64,000 nt of DNA from Cotesia glomerata (Eukaryota; Arthropoda; Insecta; Hymenoptera; Braconidae), in the NCBI RefSeq assembly GCF_020080835.1, contig NC_058164.1:4861666-4925665 (forward strand). The letters are read 5' to 3'. The notes beneath the pieces are model-generated. The model was given only the letters and a program-made list of their open reading frames with translations. It was not told the origin of the DNA and ran no database searches. Position 1 is the stretch's first letter. Each line of letters starts with the position of its first letter. Below are positions 36,601-47,401 of the stretch, one piece after another. Made by a program: the position numbers and the translations under genes.

Positions 36601-39600
36601 ATATTTGAAGTTAGCGACTTAGGATATTTTACGTGAGTGGAAGTAAGTGATCGATAGTCTGTAAAGAGGGGCAGCACTAGTGCGTGAGAAAGAAACCAAT
36701 AGCCATAGCCTATTGGTTTCTTTATTTGCCACAATACCTCCTTAATTAATTACACGATTGATAATCTACGTAGTCTAATTAATTTGCGCAACATTCGATA
36801 GATAATTTAATGGAGATTAATTATGTCACTGGTAAAAATCAATTTAAGATAATAGAACCAGAAAAAAATATCAAAATAGTTAAAAAAAAATTCGTGTCAA
36901 TCAACTAAATTTTTCGTTAAAAACACGATAACTTGCGTAAAAATTCACGAATTCAATCAGTTTTTTTTAATAGCTTGGCATTCCCTTTGCGGAGATGTCC
37001 AGTGGAGATGGTAATGTTATTTAATGTTGTTTATTTGTTATTAACGAAAAACTAAAATTAATGAAAAAAATCTACACTCAGTGTGCATGATCAGTTTAAA
37101 ACACCGCGCAAAACTTGAAATGAAAAAATAAATAAAAAAAGAAATTGTATTTATAAGTATTTAAAAAAAAATAAGTAGCAAACAAAAAAAAATAGTAAAC
37201 TGCAAAAGTAATATTTAAATAAAAAAAAAAAATTAAATAAAATAAAATAAAAAAAAAATTCTTTCAGAACATTAACTATTTTTTTTTATTTATCAAACGA
37301 ATGAGCATTATAAGTCGTGCACTTTTGGATTTGCCAAACTTTTTGACACTGTTATGTCTATCCGATCATCATAATTTTGTAAATAATATATAATATTATT
37401 TAACACTATTATGAAGAAGAAAAATTTTGCTTAAAAAAAATTACTAATTAATTTAATATATTATAATGTAAATTATACTAGTTATGATAAAAATTTATTA
37501 AAGTCTTAAATTAATAAATCTCATTAAATTACGAAGGATCTTAAAGCTTTGATCTGTAAATTCTGTATTTTGTATTAATAAATAATTAAATTCACCTCTA
37601 GAAGATCAGCAACAGCGTCGGGTAAATTAAATTCACGTACGACGCGTAGTCGAACTTGTCTGCTGATCTCATGCCGACAAGATAACGGTAGAGACATTGC
37701 GCGTTGGCAGCTCGGGGATTGACGGAGTTTTTGTTCGCGTTTCAACATCGCTGACATTGTTACTGCATCTGGAACTAATTAAAGTACCAATTAATAATAA
37801 TTTATAGTGTTATTTTATTTAAACGCACCGGTATTATTTATAGAGGTAGAAGGTATTTTATGACAAACCAGGTGAATAAATCTAATGCAATAAAATGTAA
37901 CATCAAAGTAAGAATTTTTAATTATTGAATCTATTTTATATCTACGTAGAATAATTGTAGATAGACATGAATTTTATTTTTAAAATTTATGATGCAAAAA
38001 TTATATTTATTACAACACTGGTATTCGAATTATCATACGCGATAAATTTACATTTTTTCATGTCGTAAGAATAATTTAAAGCTTCTTGCTAAAGTTTATT
38101 ACTTTGATTAATTTTAATTGATTCCAAAAAATAGATTATTAGCAAAAAAAATTTAGTTAAGAAAAATTTCAACTCAGAGCGAATAAATGTGTAAAAAATA
38201 AAAAAATAAAAATAAAAGAAATATATTTTTTTAAATTAAATTTTAAACTAGCTAATTTATGTAAAATAATTATACACTACTTAAATATAAATATTACTTT
38301 TTTTTCGCTCTATAAATTTGATTATAATTATTTATTTAAATATAAGAAATTTTGTCTTAAAACATTAAAATTCAATTAAAAAAAATTTATATATAAATTT
38401 TTAATCAATAGTCTTAAAATACAACTACTTTTTAGGTGTAGTAAAAAAAGTATTCATTAACCAGTGTAAATAACGAGACAGACAGCGTAATTGCTGAGAA
38501 AAAAAGTTGTTTAATTACCAGGAAGAGCTGCGGCTAGTACGTCGACACCAGCAGTACCCATAGATCTTGGCTTTTCATCAACCATGTACAGAGTATCTGG
38601 TATATCAGGAATGTATCGTGCCCTTCTTAATCTGACTAACTCAGCTTCTTGAATCATGTGTTCTTCGACTAGACTCTAATAATTAAAAACAATAAAAATG
38701 TAGATACAAACAAATAAAAATTCTTACAAATCAATAAATAAATGAATAATACTATACTTTTATTTCCTCATAGTAGGGCATGAATAAACGAGGCCGTATA
38801 AATAGTCCGTTTCTCTTGCCACCTCTAATCCACGCATTGATTCGCAAATTTTCACGCTCGTCACCGATCATGTGACTCGGTGGCGTTGACACTAGACCTC
38901 TCCTTATAGCCTAGACAGTGAAAGAACCAAATAAAGTAATCTATATTATTAAGAGAATAAGAAAAATTTTGTGTCCAGGATAGTCATATGATAAAATCGG
39001 TTTCTCTCTATCTCTAGATACATAATTAAGAAATTACCTTGTATCTTGTCAACTATTGACATTTTTAAAGATATAAGCTCATTCCAATGTTACACTCATC
39101 GAGACCTTTCATTTGAGTACCCACATCAATTTTTCAAATATTTATGTATATTATATATATGTATATATGAAAAATATATCCAAATGCAAGTGAGTACTCA
39201 AATGAAAGCTCTTGATGAGTGTAACATAGGGATAAGCTTATATCTTCAAAAATGTCAATAATTAAGAATTGACCTTGTATCTTGTGAAATATTGACATTT
39301 TTAAAGATATAAGCTCATCCTGATGTTACACTCATCAAGACCTTTCATTTGAGTACCCACATCAATTTTTCATATATTTATGTATATTATATATATGAAT
39401 ATATGAAAAATATATGAAAATGCATGTGGGTACTCAAATGAAAGCTCTTGATGAGTGTAACATCGGGATGAGCTTACATCTTTAAAAACGTCAATATTTA
39501 AGAAAGTACAGTGCAATTTAACGAAATTCATAATTTAATAAAGCAAAATTTTAATTATTTATAGTTTACAAGTCACGGCAGTCACATAGTGACTTCAAGT

Positions 39601-42600
39601 TTGCTAGTTTAATATTATTATGCTTAAAGTTAATAGACAGTAATCTGTGCCTAAGTGATGAAAAGTTATTAACCTGCATAAGAATTTCATTATTGGGCGG
39701 CAGTACATGGTCCATTCTAACGAGCGGCAAGAGTTCACTCAGAATTTCACGTAGTTCGATGTCACTGAGATCGCGCTTTTTTACGCCTTTACGTGTAACC
39801 GAGTGAACGGTGTGGCTGAGGATGTTCGGCTCTCGGTCCTCCATCCTTCTCACCAGCTCCTGTTCCCCCCATTTGAGCACAGCTTGCAGCACCTCTAACT
39901 CACTTGCCTGGAGAAAATGACTCTGGAGAGATTGAGCCAGGTGAACATGGTCTAGCTGAAATAGAACTGTCGAGGAAGCTATCGATTGAAACTCTTCTCG
40001 CAGAAAGTGTAGGGCTTGTCTGTGGACCCAGGCCGAGCCGTGAGGCTGACTTCCCCACCTATAAAATCGATTATCGATTAATTGCTTAATTGAACGTACA
40101 ACATTCTATTACAATTAAAAAAGTTATAATTTATTGACGACTATGTTAAAGCTTCGTAGATAAAATTTCAGATTTTATTTTTTACTCTCATGATTAATCG
40201 ATTAATTTTGCATTAAATTGTAAAATATTACAAGTTTGAAAATCTAAGTATTTTTCCAATCAATTTTAATACATGTCGTGTCCCACATATGAGCAATCTA
40301 CTTAATTCTGAAAGCCTTAACCCACAATCTAGATCTTTAAATGTTTTTCCTCTTTTTTTTTCAATAATAAATTTTAAAAACATAAATATCTGTATGATTC
40401 ATCTTTATTATTGAGAGAAGGTTTTGACAACAAAAGTTTTTACGTGAATTTGTGCTTTTTCGAGGTTTTATATCACTCTCACCAATAGTCAATTTATTAT
40501 AAGTATTTAGGCTGCATTTAAAGATATAAAGATATAATATTTAAAGATATAAGCTCATCCTGACATTACACTCATCGAGACCTTTCATATGAGTACCCAC
40601 ATCAATTTTTCATATATTTATATATATTATATATATGTATATATGAAAAATATATGAAAATGCATGTGGGTACTCAAATGAAAGCTCTTGATGAGTTTAA
40701 CATCGGGATGAGCTTATATCTTTAAAAATGTCAATAATTAAGAAATGACCTTGTATCTTGTGAACTATTGACATTTTTAAAGATATAAGTTCACCCCGAT
40801 GTTACACTCATCGAGACCTTTCATTTGAGTACCTACATCAATTTTTCATATATTTATGTATATTACATATATTTATATATGTATATATGAAAAATGTATC
40901 AAAAATGCATGTGGGTACTCAAATGAAAGCTCTTGATGAGTGTAACATCAGGATGAGGTTATATCTTTAAAAATGTCAATAATTAAGAAATGACCTTGTA
41001 TCTTGTGAACTATTGACATTTTCAAAGATATAAGCTCATTCCGACATTACACTCATCGAGACCTTTTATTCGAGTACCTACATCAATGTTTCATATATTT
41101 ATCTATGAAAAATATATCAAAAATGCATGTGGGTACTCTAATGAAAGCTTTTGATCAGTGTAACATCGGGATGAGCTTATATCTTTAAAAACGTCAATAG
41201 TTAAAAAAGTACATTGGAATTTAACAAAAGTCATTATTTAATAAAGCAAAATTTTATTTATTTATTTATTTATAGTTCACAAGTCACGGCAGTGACATAG
41301 TGACTGCAAGGTTTTTAGTATATTTTATATAGAAATAAAAATTCTAATTTATGTTTACAATTGCAAGTCCATAAATCTCAAGTATTCAGTTTAAATTTAT
41401 ACAACTAATTACTTTCAAGTTCAAATTACTAAAGATTACAAGACAAGTGTCTTTAGCAATATAAAATAATTTTTTTTCAATCTAAAAAATGTATGTAATA
41501 AAAAACATCTGTTTATTTACCTGAGGACAGTAGGCAGTGATTCTTGCGTTAAACACTCTAGAATAAGATCCTCGCATCCTTGAGACAGAATATCGAGCTC
41601 TAGAAACCGTCCAATCTGATAAAGCTCCATAGCCTCTTCAAGAGGACTCGGACGCATCCGGCCAGTGTGTGTCAAAGCTTGAACTTCCCCGAGACTGCCT
41701 GTGCTGCTGCCACAGCCGCTGCCTCTGAGGATCAGCGACAGATCGACAGTGTCCAGGTAAACAGCATGCAAAAGCACTCTGGCGTATCTCTTGGGAATAA
41801 CACTCTCGTCTAGAACAATTCTCGTGGGTATGTGAAGCGCCCGCTCGGTGTGGTCTTCACAAGATCTTGTCCGTCGGAGAATCAGATTGCGAAAGAATGT
41901 CGACCTGGCTGAGAGTATCGCTTTGTGACAGGGTAATTCTAATTTAGGGCGAAATCCGTACTCAGAACTGCCACTGTCGGGTCGCTGGTAGTCTCCGTCA
42001 GACGTGAAGACCAACGCAGCGTCAGCGTAGTCCCCAGTCTCCAGTAAGTAACGCAAGTCGTGATCCAGGTGGTTGGGAGTCCCGAATTCCTCGCCGAGCC
42101 GTCGTAACAAACTGGGGTCCAACGAGCTGTCGTGTGAACAGATGTCTCCGGTGTACAGGTAACGCAGTAGTGCTGAGAACATGTGAATTTCCAGATTAGG
42201 TGTTCTTAACTCCAGACATATCCGCGCTCCGTAGCCAGGACAGCCTGACAGCAGCTCGCGGAAGTAAGGACATCGCGCGGAGAGCAGCGCGCGATGAACT
42301 GGAAAACAAGCGCTTCGGTAGACTAGGTCCACGTCCGTGCAATGTTTGTAGTCGTACAGAGTCGACAGATCCTGCTTGAAGGTCGCTGCTGGTGGACGCG
42401 CCAGTTCTGCTTGCACGTGGAGGTCTTTCAGCGCAGCGAGAGCCTCGTACTCTTCCAGTAACGCTGACGCTTCTAAGGGACTCCAGGTTGACACCAACTC
42501 CCGTATCACTCGGCCGTGGTCGCAAGCCTTTGAGGAGCGACGTCTTCGAATGAACTTCTTGCGCAGAGTTGCAAAACCAGTTACTTTCTTTTTTCGTTCT

Positions 42601-43855
42601 CTGTAAACAAAGTTACGTTGTTATGTATACCTTGTGGTTTTTTGGTTTCCGCGGTTGTAAATTATACTCCTGAGGTTTTAATTATCTTGTTATTGTTTAG
42701 TATCTATATTATTAAGAGAATAAGAAAATTTTGTGTCCAGGATAGTCATATGATAAAATCGGTTTTTGAAAGGTTTTGATTTTAATTTGTGCCTTTTCAA
42801 GGTTTCATATCATTCTCACCGATAGTCAATTTATGATGATAAGTATTTAGGCTATATTCGAAAATGCTTTATCTCTAGATACATAATTAAGAAATGACTT
42901 TGTATCTTGTGAACTATTGAGATTTTTGAAGATATAAGCTCATTCCGATGTTACACTTATCGATACCTTTCATTTGAGTACCCACATCAATTTTTCATAT
43001 ATACATATATATAATATATAAAATATATGAAAAATTGATGTGGGTACTCAAATGAAAGCTCTTGATGCGTGTATCATCGGGATGAGCTTATATCTTTAAA
43101 AATGTCATTAATTAAGAAATTACCTTGTATTTTGTGAACTATTGAAATTTTTAAAGATATAAGCTCATCCCGATGTTACACTCATCGAGATCTTTCATTT
43201 AAGTACCCACATCAATTTTTCATATATTTATATAAATTACATATATATGTATATATGAAAAATATATCAAAATGCATGTGGGTACTCAAATGAAAGCTCT
43301 TGATAAGTGTATCATCGGGATGACCTTATATCTTTAAAAATGTCATTAATTAAGAAATAACCTTGTATCTTGTGAACTATTGACATTTTTAAAGATATAA
43401 GCTCATCTTGATGTTACACTCATCAAGACCTTTCATTTGAGTACCCACATCAATTTTTCATATATTTTATATATTATATATATATATATGTATGTATGAA
43501 AAATATATGAAAATGCATGTGGGTACTCAAATGAAAGCTTTTGATTAGTGTAACATCGGGATGAGTTTATATCTTTTAAAACGTCAATATTTAAGAAAGT
43601 ACAGTGCAATTTAACAAAAATCATTATCTCATAAAGCAAAATTTAATTTATTTATAGTTAACAAGTTACGGTAGTCACATAATGACTGCTAGATTGCTAG
43701 TATTGTTTATATTAACATTATAGGTAGATATTAATGCTAGCTAAGTACCTGATGCCGATGTTGAACTGATCTGGATTTCCAGAAGATGAAAGTCTTGCCG
43801 CCTGTATCGGGTCGCCACCAACAGCGGCAAGATTTGAAGAGGCCGATGCTCCCAT
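30620..43855 (-). CDS. BTBD7: BTB/POZ domain-containing protein 7-like
   Basis: In vertebrates BTBD7 promotes epithelial remodelling and branching; its role in this insect is inferred only from family. Eight coding exons: 43855-43749, 42600-41521, 40058-39674, 38910-38758, 38675-38519, 37768-37596, 32437-32225, 30901-30620; 849 residues plus stop, all GT-AG. Order: N-terminus MGASASSN (like MGANASN in vertebrates), basic LRKKFIRRRRSSKACDHGR (about 47-65), BTB1 (about 115-200, TDVDLVYRSACFPVHRALLS), BTB2 (about 222-320, CHKAILSARSTFFRNL), a BACK domain (about 396-500, from WGSQPHGSAWVHRQ), the conserved RPRLFMPYYEE and IPDTLYMVDE blocks, RQVRLRVVREFNLPD, then a Gly/Pro/His-rich C-terminus. It is shorter than vertebrate BTBD7 (about 1,130 residues) mainly at the C-terminus. 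An in-frame ATG at 43987 could add 44 residues; the downstream start was chosen for its conserved MGxxxS context. Confidence 0.92.
31032..32009 (-). mobile_element. Helitron copy 5, full length, minus orientation
   Basis: It lies in the BTBD7 intron 30902-32224. Read on the minus strand it begins A|TCTATATTATTAAGAAAATA (32009) and ends CTAG|T (31032). Three palindromic units lie between about 31108 and 31805. The subterminal hairpin is partly deleted: GCAGTCAC on the plus strand runs straight into TAATAAAC. It is the only near-complete copy in this orientation. Confidence 0.85.
32438..33798. other. BTBD7 intron sequence, nothing recognised
   Basis: A/T-rich intron sequence between exon 32437-32225 and Helitron copy 6. 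It could contain the promoter of the nested kinase-like gene, but no element is identifiable. Confidence 0.4.
33799..34821 (+). mobile_element. Helitron copy 6, full length, upstream of kinase-like gene
   Basis: It begins A|TCTATATTATTAAGAGAATA and ends CTAA|T after AAGGTTG. Units are at about 34010-34240, 34250-34470 and 34480-34720. The last two share unusual variants (CTACTTTGTGAACTACTAAG and AAAGAGATAAGCTCACCCCG), which indicates a recent duplication of one unit. The 3' end lies 38 bp upstream of the ATG at 34860. Confidence 0.88.
34860..36101 (+). CDS. Ecdysteroid-kinase-like (EcKL/CHK family) protein
   Basis: A 413-residue single-exon gene of the insect EcKL family (choline-kinase-like fold). 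Some members phosphorylate ecdysteroids and others are linked to detoxification; the substrate here is unknown. Visible marks: N-lobe with FNKEISFYRDL (about 85-95), ACIVLENLNYSGYKM (135-149), the catalytic loop HNDFWVNN (255-262) and the metal-binding DFQ (281-283). Length is typical and no break is seen. It lies antisense inside the largest BTBD7 intron. The ATG is preceded by TTAATTCCAG, a good splice acceptor, so a non-coding upstream exon is possible. Helitron copy 6 ends 38 bp upstream and may contribute the 5' UTR or promoter. Confidence 0.9.
   Translation: MPENGETLPVKNLKSLLQQSLGDDIEIKETTWKHLTDPGENFGSLILAIDVTVHQKKKKEILHVVTKLPPPSNYLMKLFDSPFSFNKEISFYRDLTPAFLELERELGIINPEETWIGARYLGSRLGLSDKFDDQACIVLENLNYSGYKMIDRLSGLNKNETEFAVRKLAQLHAMTIAMKKVKPGVFKDLIMPALSSVVNETAHQCVGDMVKKTLEHLESIPETHSYVDVVAKSMELAGKYESRQVKDDNWCTLTHNDFWVNNMMFKFDENNNQVVDMKMVDFQLYGYDYGVKDLIFLLISSPRNEIIEDIFDDMIKVYYEAFIDVLIKLNVDFSEFNRDKLINIVEECAPCKLAQCLMMTQVIKSQPGKVPKMECIDDKDSFLQIGGGKDHYDKLLLILNLFRRRNWLLADKN
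36288..36745. mobile_element. TTAA-flanked MITE with 12-bp perfect TIRs
   Basis: TTAA|GGAGGTATTGTG at 36288-36303 mirrors CACAATACCTCC|TTAA at 36730-36745 exactly. That gives a 450-bp core between TTAA target-site copies. Near the right end an inner hairpin (AGAAACCAATAG and CTATTGGTTTCT, about 36690-36722) forms a strong stem. No transposase ORF is present. TTAA targets suggest a piggyBac-type or similar transposase, which is inference. Confidence 0.75.
36746..38518. other. BTBD7 intron sequence around exon 37768-37596
   Basis: Apart from the BTBD7 coding exon at 37596-37768, these two stretches (36746-37595 and 37769-38518) are low-complexity A/T-rich intron with no paired termini, ORF or RNA gene recognised. 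Confidence 0.4.
38940..39607 (+). mobile_element. Helitron copy 7, full length, two palindromic units
   Basis: It lies in the BTBD7 intron 38911-39673. It starts A|TCTATATTATTAAGAGAATA and ends CTAG|T. The hairpin is GCAGTCAC-ATA-GTGACTTC with one mismatch. The two units (about 39050-39260 and 39270-39500) make it the shortest complete copy at 668 bp. Copy length thus varies by unit number. Confidence 0.9.
40402..41318 (+). mobile_element. Helitron copy 8, three palindromic units
   Basis: It lies in the BTBD7 intron 40059-41520. The 5' end is A|TCTTTATTATTGAGAGAAG. Units are at about 40530-40740, 40750-40980 and 40995-41210; the last has a shortened AT centre. The hairpin has one mismatch, and the end is TTAG|T. 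Confidence 0.85.
42703..43700 (+). mobile_element. Helitron copy 9, full length, three palindromic units
   Basis: It lies in the BTBD7 intron 42601-43748. It starts A|TCTATATTATTAAGAGAATA and ends CTAG|T at 43700, 998 bp. The 5' unique region (to about 42890) includes GGATAGTCATATGATAAAAT, also seen in copies 4, 5 and 7. Units are at about 42900-43110, 43120-43340 and 43350-43590. Confidence 0.9.
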
Positions 43856-44005
43856 TCTATGGGTCATACGTTCACCATCATTACCACGTCCTTTTCCCAG
43901 TGATGACCAGCAGCCACTTCTATTATCAACGTCACTTTCTTCCCCTCGCTGCAACGCGCACGGTATTAAAATCCTTAATACGTTCATTGCTTACCCAGAC
44001 ACCAG
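43856..44005 (-). other. BTBD7 5' UTR part of the first coding exon
   Basis: A TTTCCAG acceptor places the exon start at about 44005, which implies an upstream non-coding exon. The stretch contains an in-frame ATG at 43987, preceded by an in-frame TAA. Translation could therefore begin there or at the conserved MGASAS start at 43855. Confidence 0.55.
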
Positions 44006-44322
44006 CCTGGAAATAATTTTTTATTAGCAATCTGGGTAATAATAATAAACATAATTTAATTATTAAAAATTCACGAATTAACAGATAGAAAGTTTTAAAA
44101 ACTGCAAATAATATAAATTCATTTTTAAGTGGCAAATGTTAAAATAAATATTTAAGTAAATTTAATTATCTGTCTTGAAGTTCTCTAATTACGACAGTAA
44201 AAGTTTTTTTTATATAAATGGATAAATTAAATATTAAAGATCAATATAAAAATTCAGTAATTTTATAAGAGAAATTTTTTAATGATTTGTTGAAGTAATA
44301 ATAAATAATTATTAAAACAAAA

Positions 44323-44525
44323 GATGAAAATTAAATTAGCCGAAATCTGAAAATTTTTATAATTTTTTTTTATTAAAAAAATTATCACAGAAAAATAAAA
44401 AAAATTTTTCATTTGTAAAGAAGTTTAAAAAATACAAGTGCAATTTTTAAAAAATATTTTTTAGTTGTAATTTAATGAGAAAAAAAAAACAAAAAATTAA
44501 AAACGTCGGCTAACTTTATTGTTAT
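44323..44525. mobile_element. MITE-like element, TTAGCCGAC ends, copy A4
   Basis: Left GATGAAAATTAAATTAGCCG pairs with right AACGTCGGCTAACTTTATTG. The interior shares CATTTGTAAAGAAGTTTAAA and CAAGTGCAATTTTTAAAAAA with the other A-type copies. Confidence 0.65.
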
Positions 44526-45289
44526 AAAAAAAGACAATTTTATTAATGATGACTTATAGAAATTTTTAATTAACATTAAGATAAAAGGAAAGATGAAAGA
44601 GTTGATTTGAAATCTAAATAAAAATATTTGTTTTGATAACCGTGACCTAGTTGCGAATAAAAATAAAATAGTTACCAAAAAATAATCATTAGAGTAATTA
44701 AAAGTTAAAAATATAACAAAACATATTGTGTTACTATATATCTACTCTAACAATTAACAATTATCAATAGTATATGTATATGTCTATTACCTGGGTCTCG
44801 ATGGTGCATATTTTATTGTAATAAATGTCATTTATAAATTAAGTCGCTCTGCTTAATATTAACGTAATACCATAAAAAAACATTTATCACATAACACACG
44901 AGCGGCCATGTTTATATTCCAAATAAAAAACTAATAATCATGGCCTGGATAATTATTGTAAAAAAAATCCGCCTTGGTAATTAAATATATTTAGTAATTA
45001 GTGAATAAACCCAAAGAATATTAATTAGACTTGATAATGTTTTTGAGTAACAACAACTACGTCACTTGACACACATTTTTTTCGATAGTTTCACAAAAAA
45101 AAAATAAGTATCGTTGTTTTTGCACATTTTTAAGTTGAAGCGCACTCGTATGATTTATTTTAACACACATTGACGTTTTTATCATCCTCTTTAGATTGTG
45201 TTGATTTCCAATTGAAAAAGAGCACTGGACGATTTATAAATAACATTACGGATGTAATTATTATTTTTCGATAACGATGACAGTTGAAT

Positions 45290-45720
45290 GAGAATGCTTT
45301 ACATCATTCGGTTATGATTATATACCTCTGTTATCTTTTTATATCTCCACTATTCTGATTCTGTCCAGTTGTCTCTTGTCTCTTTCTCTGTCTCTGGCCT
45401 GCTGGGCAACGTAACAGTACAGATGTCTGAAAGCTCTGAAGAGAGCGCGAAGCGCTACATTATTTTAATAATTGTTACCAATCCTCAAGTCATTTTAACT
45501 CTCTTTTATTTTTATTCTTCACGGTGGCTATCTTGAGAGAACTAACATCAGCGCCAAAGCTTACAAATTTCACCGTTAGTAATTAAATTTCCCGCGCAAA
45601 TTCTGGCCAACCAGAGCGCGGACGTTCCCGCGTAAAACTACTGCGCACATAACTGCGATGGCAGTTGGGTAGGCGAATTCGGAAGCTTTCGGTGGACTAA
45701 AAATTGACCGGATAGTTTTT
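45290..45720. promoter_or_regulatory. Probable BTBD7 promoter region
   Basis: A locally G/C-richer, non-repetitive stretch (for example GCGCAAATTCTGGCCAACCA near 45594, and a pyrimidine-rich TCTCTTTCTCTGTCTCTGG run near 45378). It lies 1.3-1.7 kb upstream of the first mapped BTBD7 exon and is the best candidate for its transcription start. It may be bidirectional. No RNA evidence is available. Confidence 0.4.
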
Positions 45721-46080
45721 GTTTCTTTTTTTGGGTTTTAATGATCTTATTTATCAATTTAATAATCAATTTTTAATTGTTTCACAATATTTGATTGTTA
45801 GAAATAAAAATTTCAATTAATTTCGCTAAATTTATTGTTTATTGAGTTTTATATTGTCGGATTAACAATTGCAGTGTCATCAAGTCGAACAAAATGACAT
45901 TTTTTAATTTTTATGGTGTTTTTTGATAGTCCGGCTAATTTTTTTTTTAGTTTTAAAGTTTAAATGTGTAAATTAATTTTATAAGTACTCTTTTTTTAGT
46001 GTTGATAAACTATGACAATACCAGCAGATTATAATGTTGGAATCAACTGACATTTGACAGTTTTTTGGTTTTAAAAAATA

Positions 46081-46285
46081 ATGAAAATTAAGTTAGCCTA
46101 CATCTAAAAATTTTTAGAATTTTTTTCTTTATTGAAAAAACTATTACAAAAAAATAAAAAAAAATTTCATTTGTAAAAAACTTGAAAAACTAACTAAGTG
46201 CAATTTAAAAAAAATATTTTTTTGTTTTAATTTAATTATTGAAAAAAAAAAAAATTAAAAACGTTGGCTAACTTTTTAGTATTAA
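46081..46285. mobile_element. MITE-like element, TTAGCCGAC ends, copy A5
   Basis: Left ATGAAAATTAAGTTAGCCTA pairs with right AACGTTGGCTAACTTTTTAG; about 205 bp with the shared family interior. Fragments of the same family follow at about 46540-46800. Confidence 0.6.
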
Positions 46286-46859
46286 TAAAAAATAAGACAA
46301 ATCTTATCAGCTGATTTCAGGATCATGATAATTTCAAAGTGACAAAATTGATTCCTGCATTTTTCATTGTCATAATAAATTTCAGTGATAATTTTGTTAT
46401 TTATGTGTGTCATGTTACAGTGTATAAGTTATGAGTGTTCTGACATTAAAGTGAGCAGTCGCTTGACAATTTTTTAATTTTCTTTAACAAATAAATTTGC
46501 TCCGAAAAATCATTTCTAAAAAATTAGATTTTTTATTTATAACACTAAAGTTAGCCGACGTTTTTAATTTTTTTTTTAAACATTAAATTAGAACCAAAAA
46601 ATATTTTTTAAAAATTGCACTTACAGTTTTTCAAGTTTTTTACAAATAAAAAATTTTTTTTTATTATTTTGTCATAATTTTTTTAATAAAAAAAAATATT
46701 TTCATTTTCTAAATGTCAATTTTTTTTCCTCATTTTCTTTGAAATAATTTATTTATTTAAAAAATTCTTAAAATTATAAAATATCTGCTGAATTAATTTT
46801 TATGTATGTTATTTTTTGTGTGAGTGACAAGTGTTTGAAAATTAATTCAAATAGTTTAG

Positions 46860-46958
46860 TGCAGTGATTAAAAGTTTGTGTTCAGTTAATTTTTATTTTA
46901 AACAAGGATCATCAAAGGATTTTGCTACACAAAATATGCTTCTGGAGGTCAAGAAGAA
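46860..46958 (+). other. Possible orphan 5' exon
   Basis: A less A/T-rich stretch ending in ATGCTTCTGGAGGTCAAGAA and then a good donor (CTGA|GTAAGT). It could be an alternative first exon of the downstream COX8 gene or part of a non-coding RNA. The ORF is only 12 codons up to the donor, and no partner exon is proven. Confidence 0.2.
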
Positions 46959-47401
46959 GGTTCTACTGAGTAAGTTATATTTATAAAGATAAAAAACATT
47001 TATTACTTTTAATAATTTAAAGTTTTTTTTATTAAAATTAAATTAAATAATGACTAAAATTTTAAAAACCAACTTAGTTGTTCAAAACTCAGCGGGAAAT
47101 TCCTTTCGCGCCTGTGCATTGACCTAGACTATTTTTAGTCAAATAATTAAAAAATTTCCAAGTAAAAACTAAAATTCGCCTTAAATAATCCATCAACTTA
47201 GTGTAAATAATAAAAGAAAAAATTCCGCGAATTTACAATATAAATTTACGTCAATTGCGTAATTTATTACGTCACCCCAGATGTTCATTTGATTCACATC
47301 TCAGCATGTGGGCTTTTCCGATACTTCCATAGTTGCATCAGTTGCACTTGGTAGCGTGAAAATAAATTAGTGGTCTAAAATTAATAAAATAAATTATCAA
47401 A

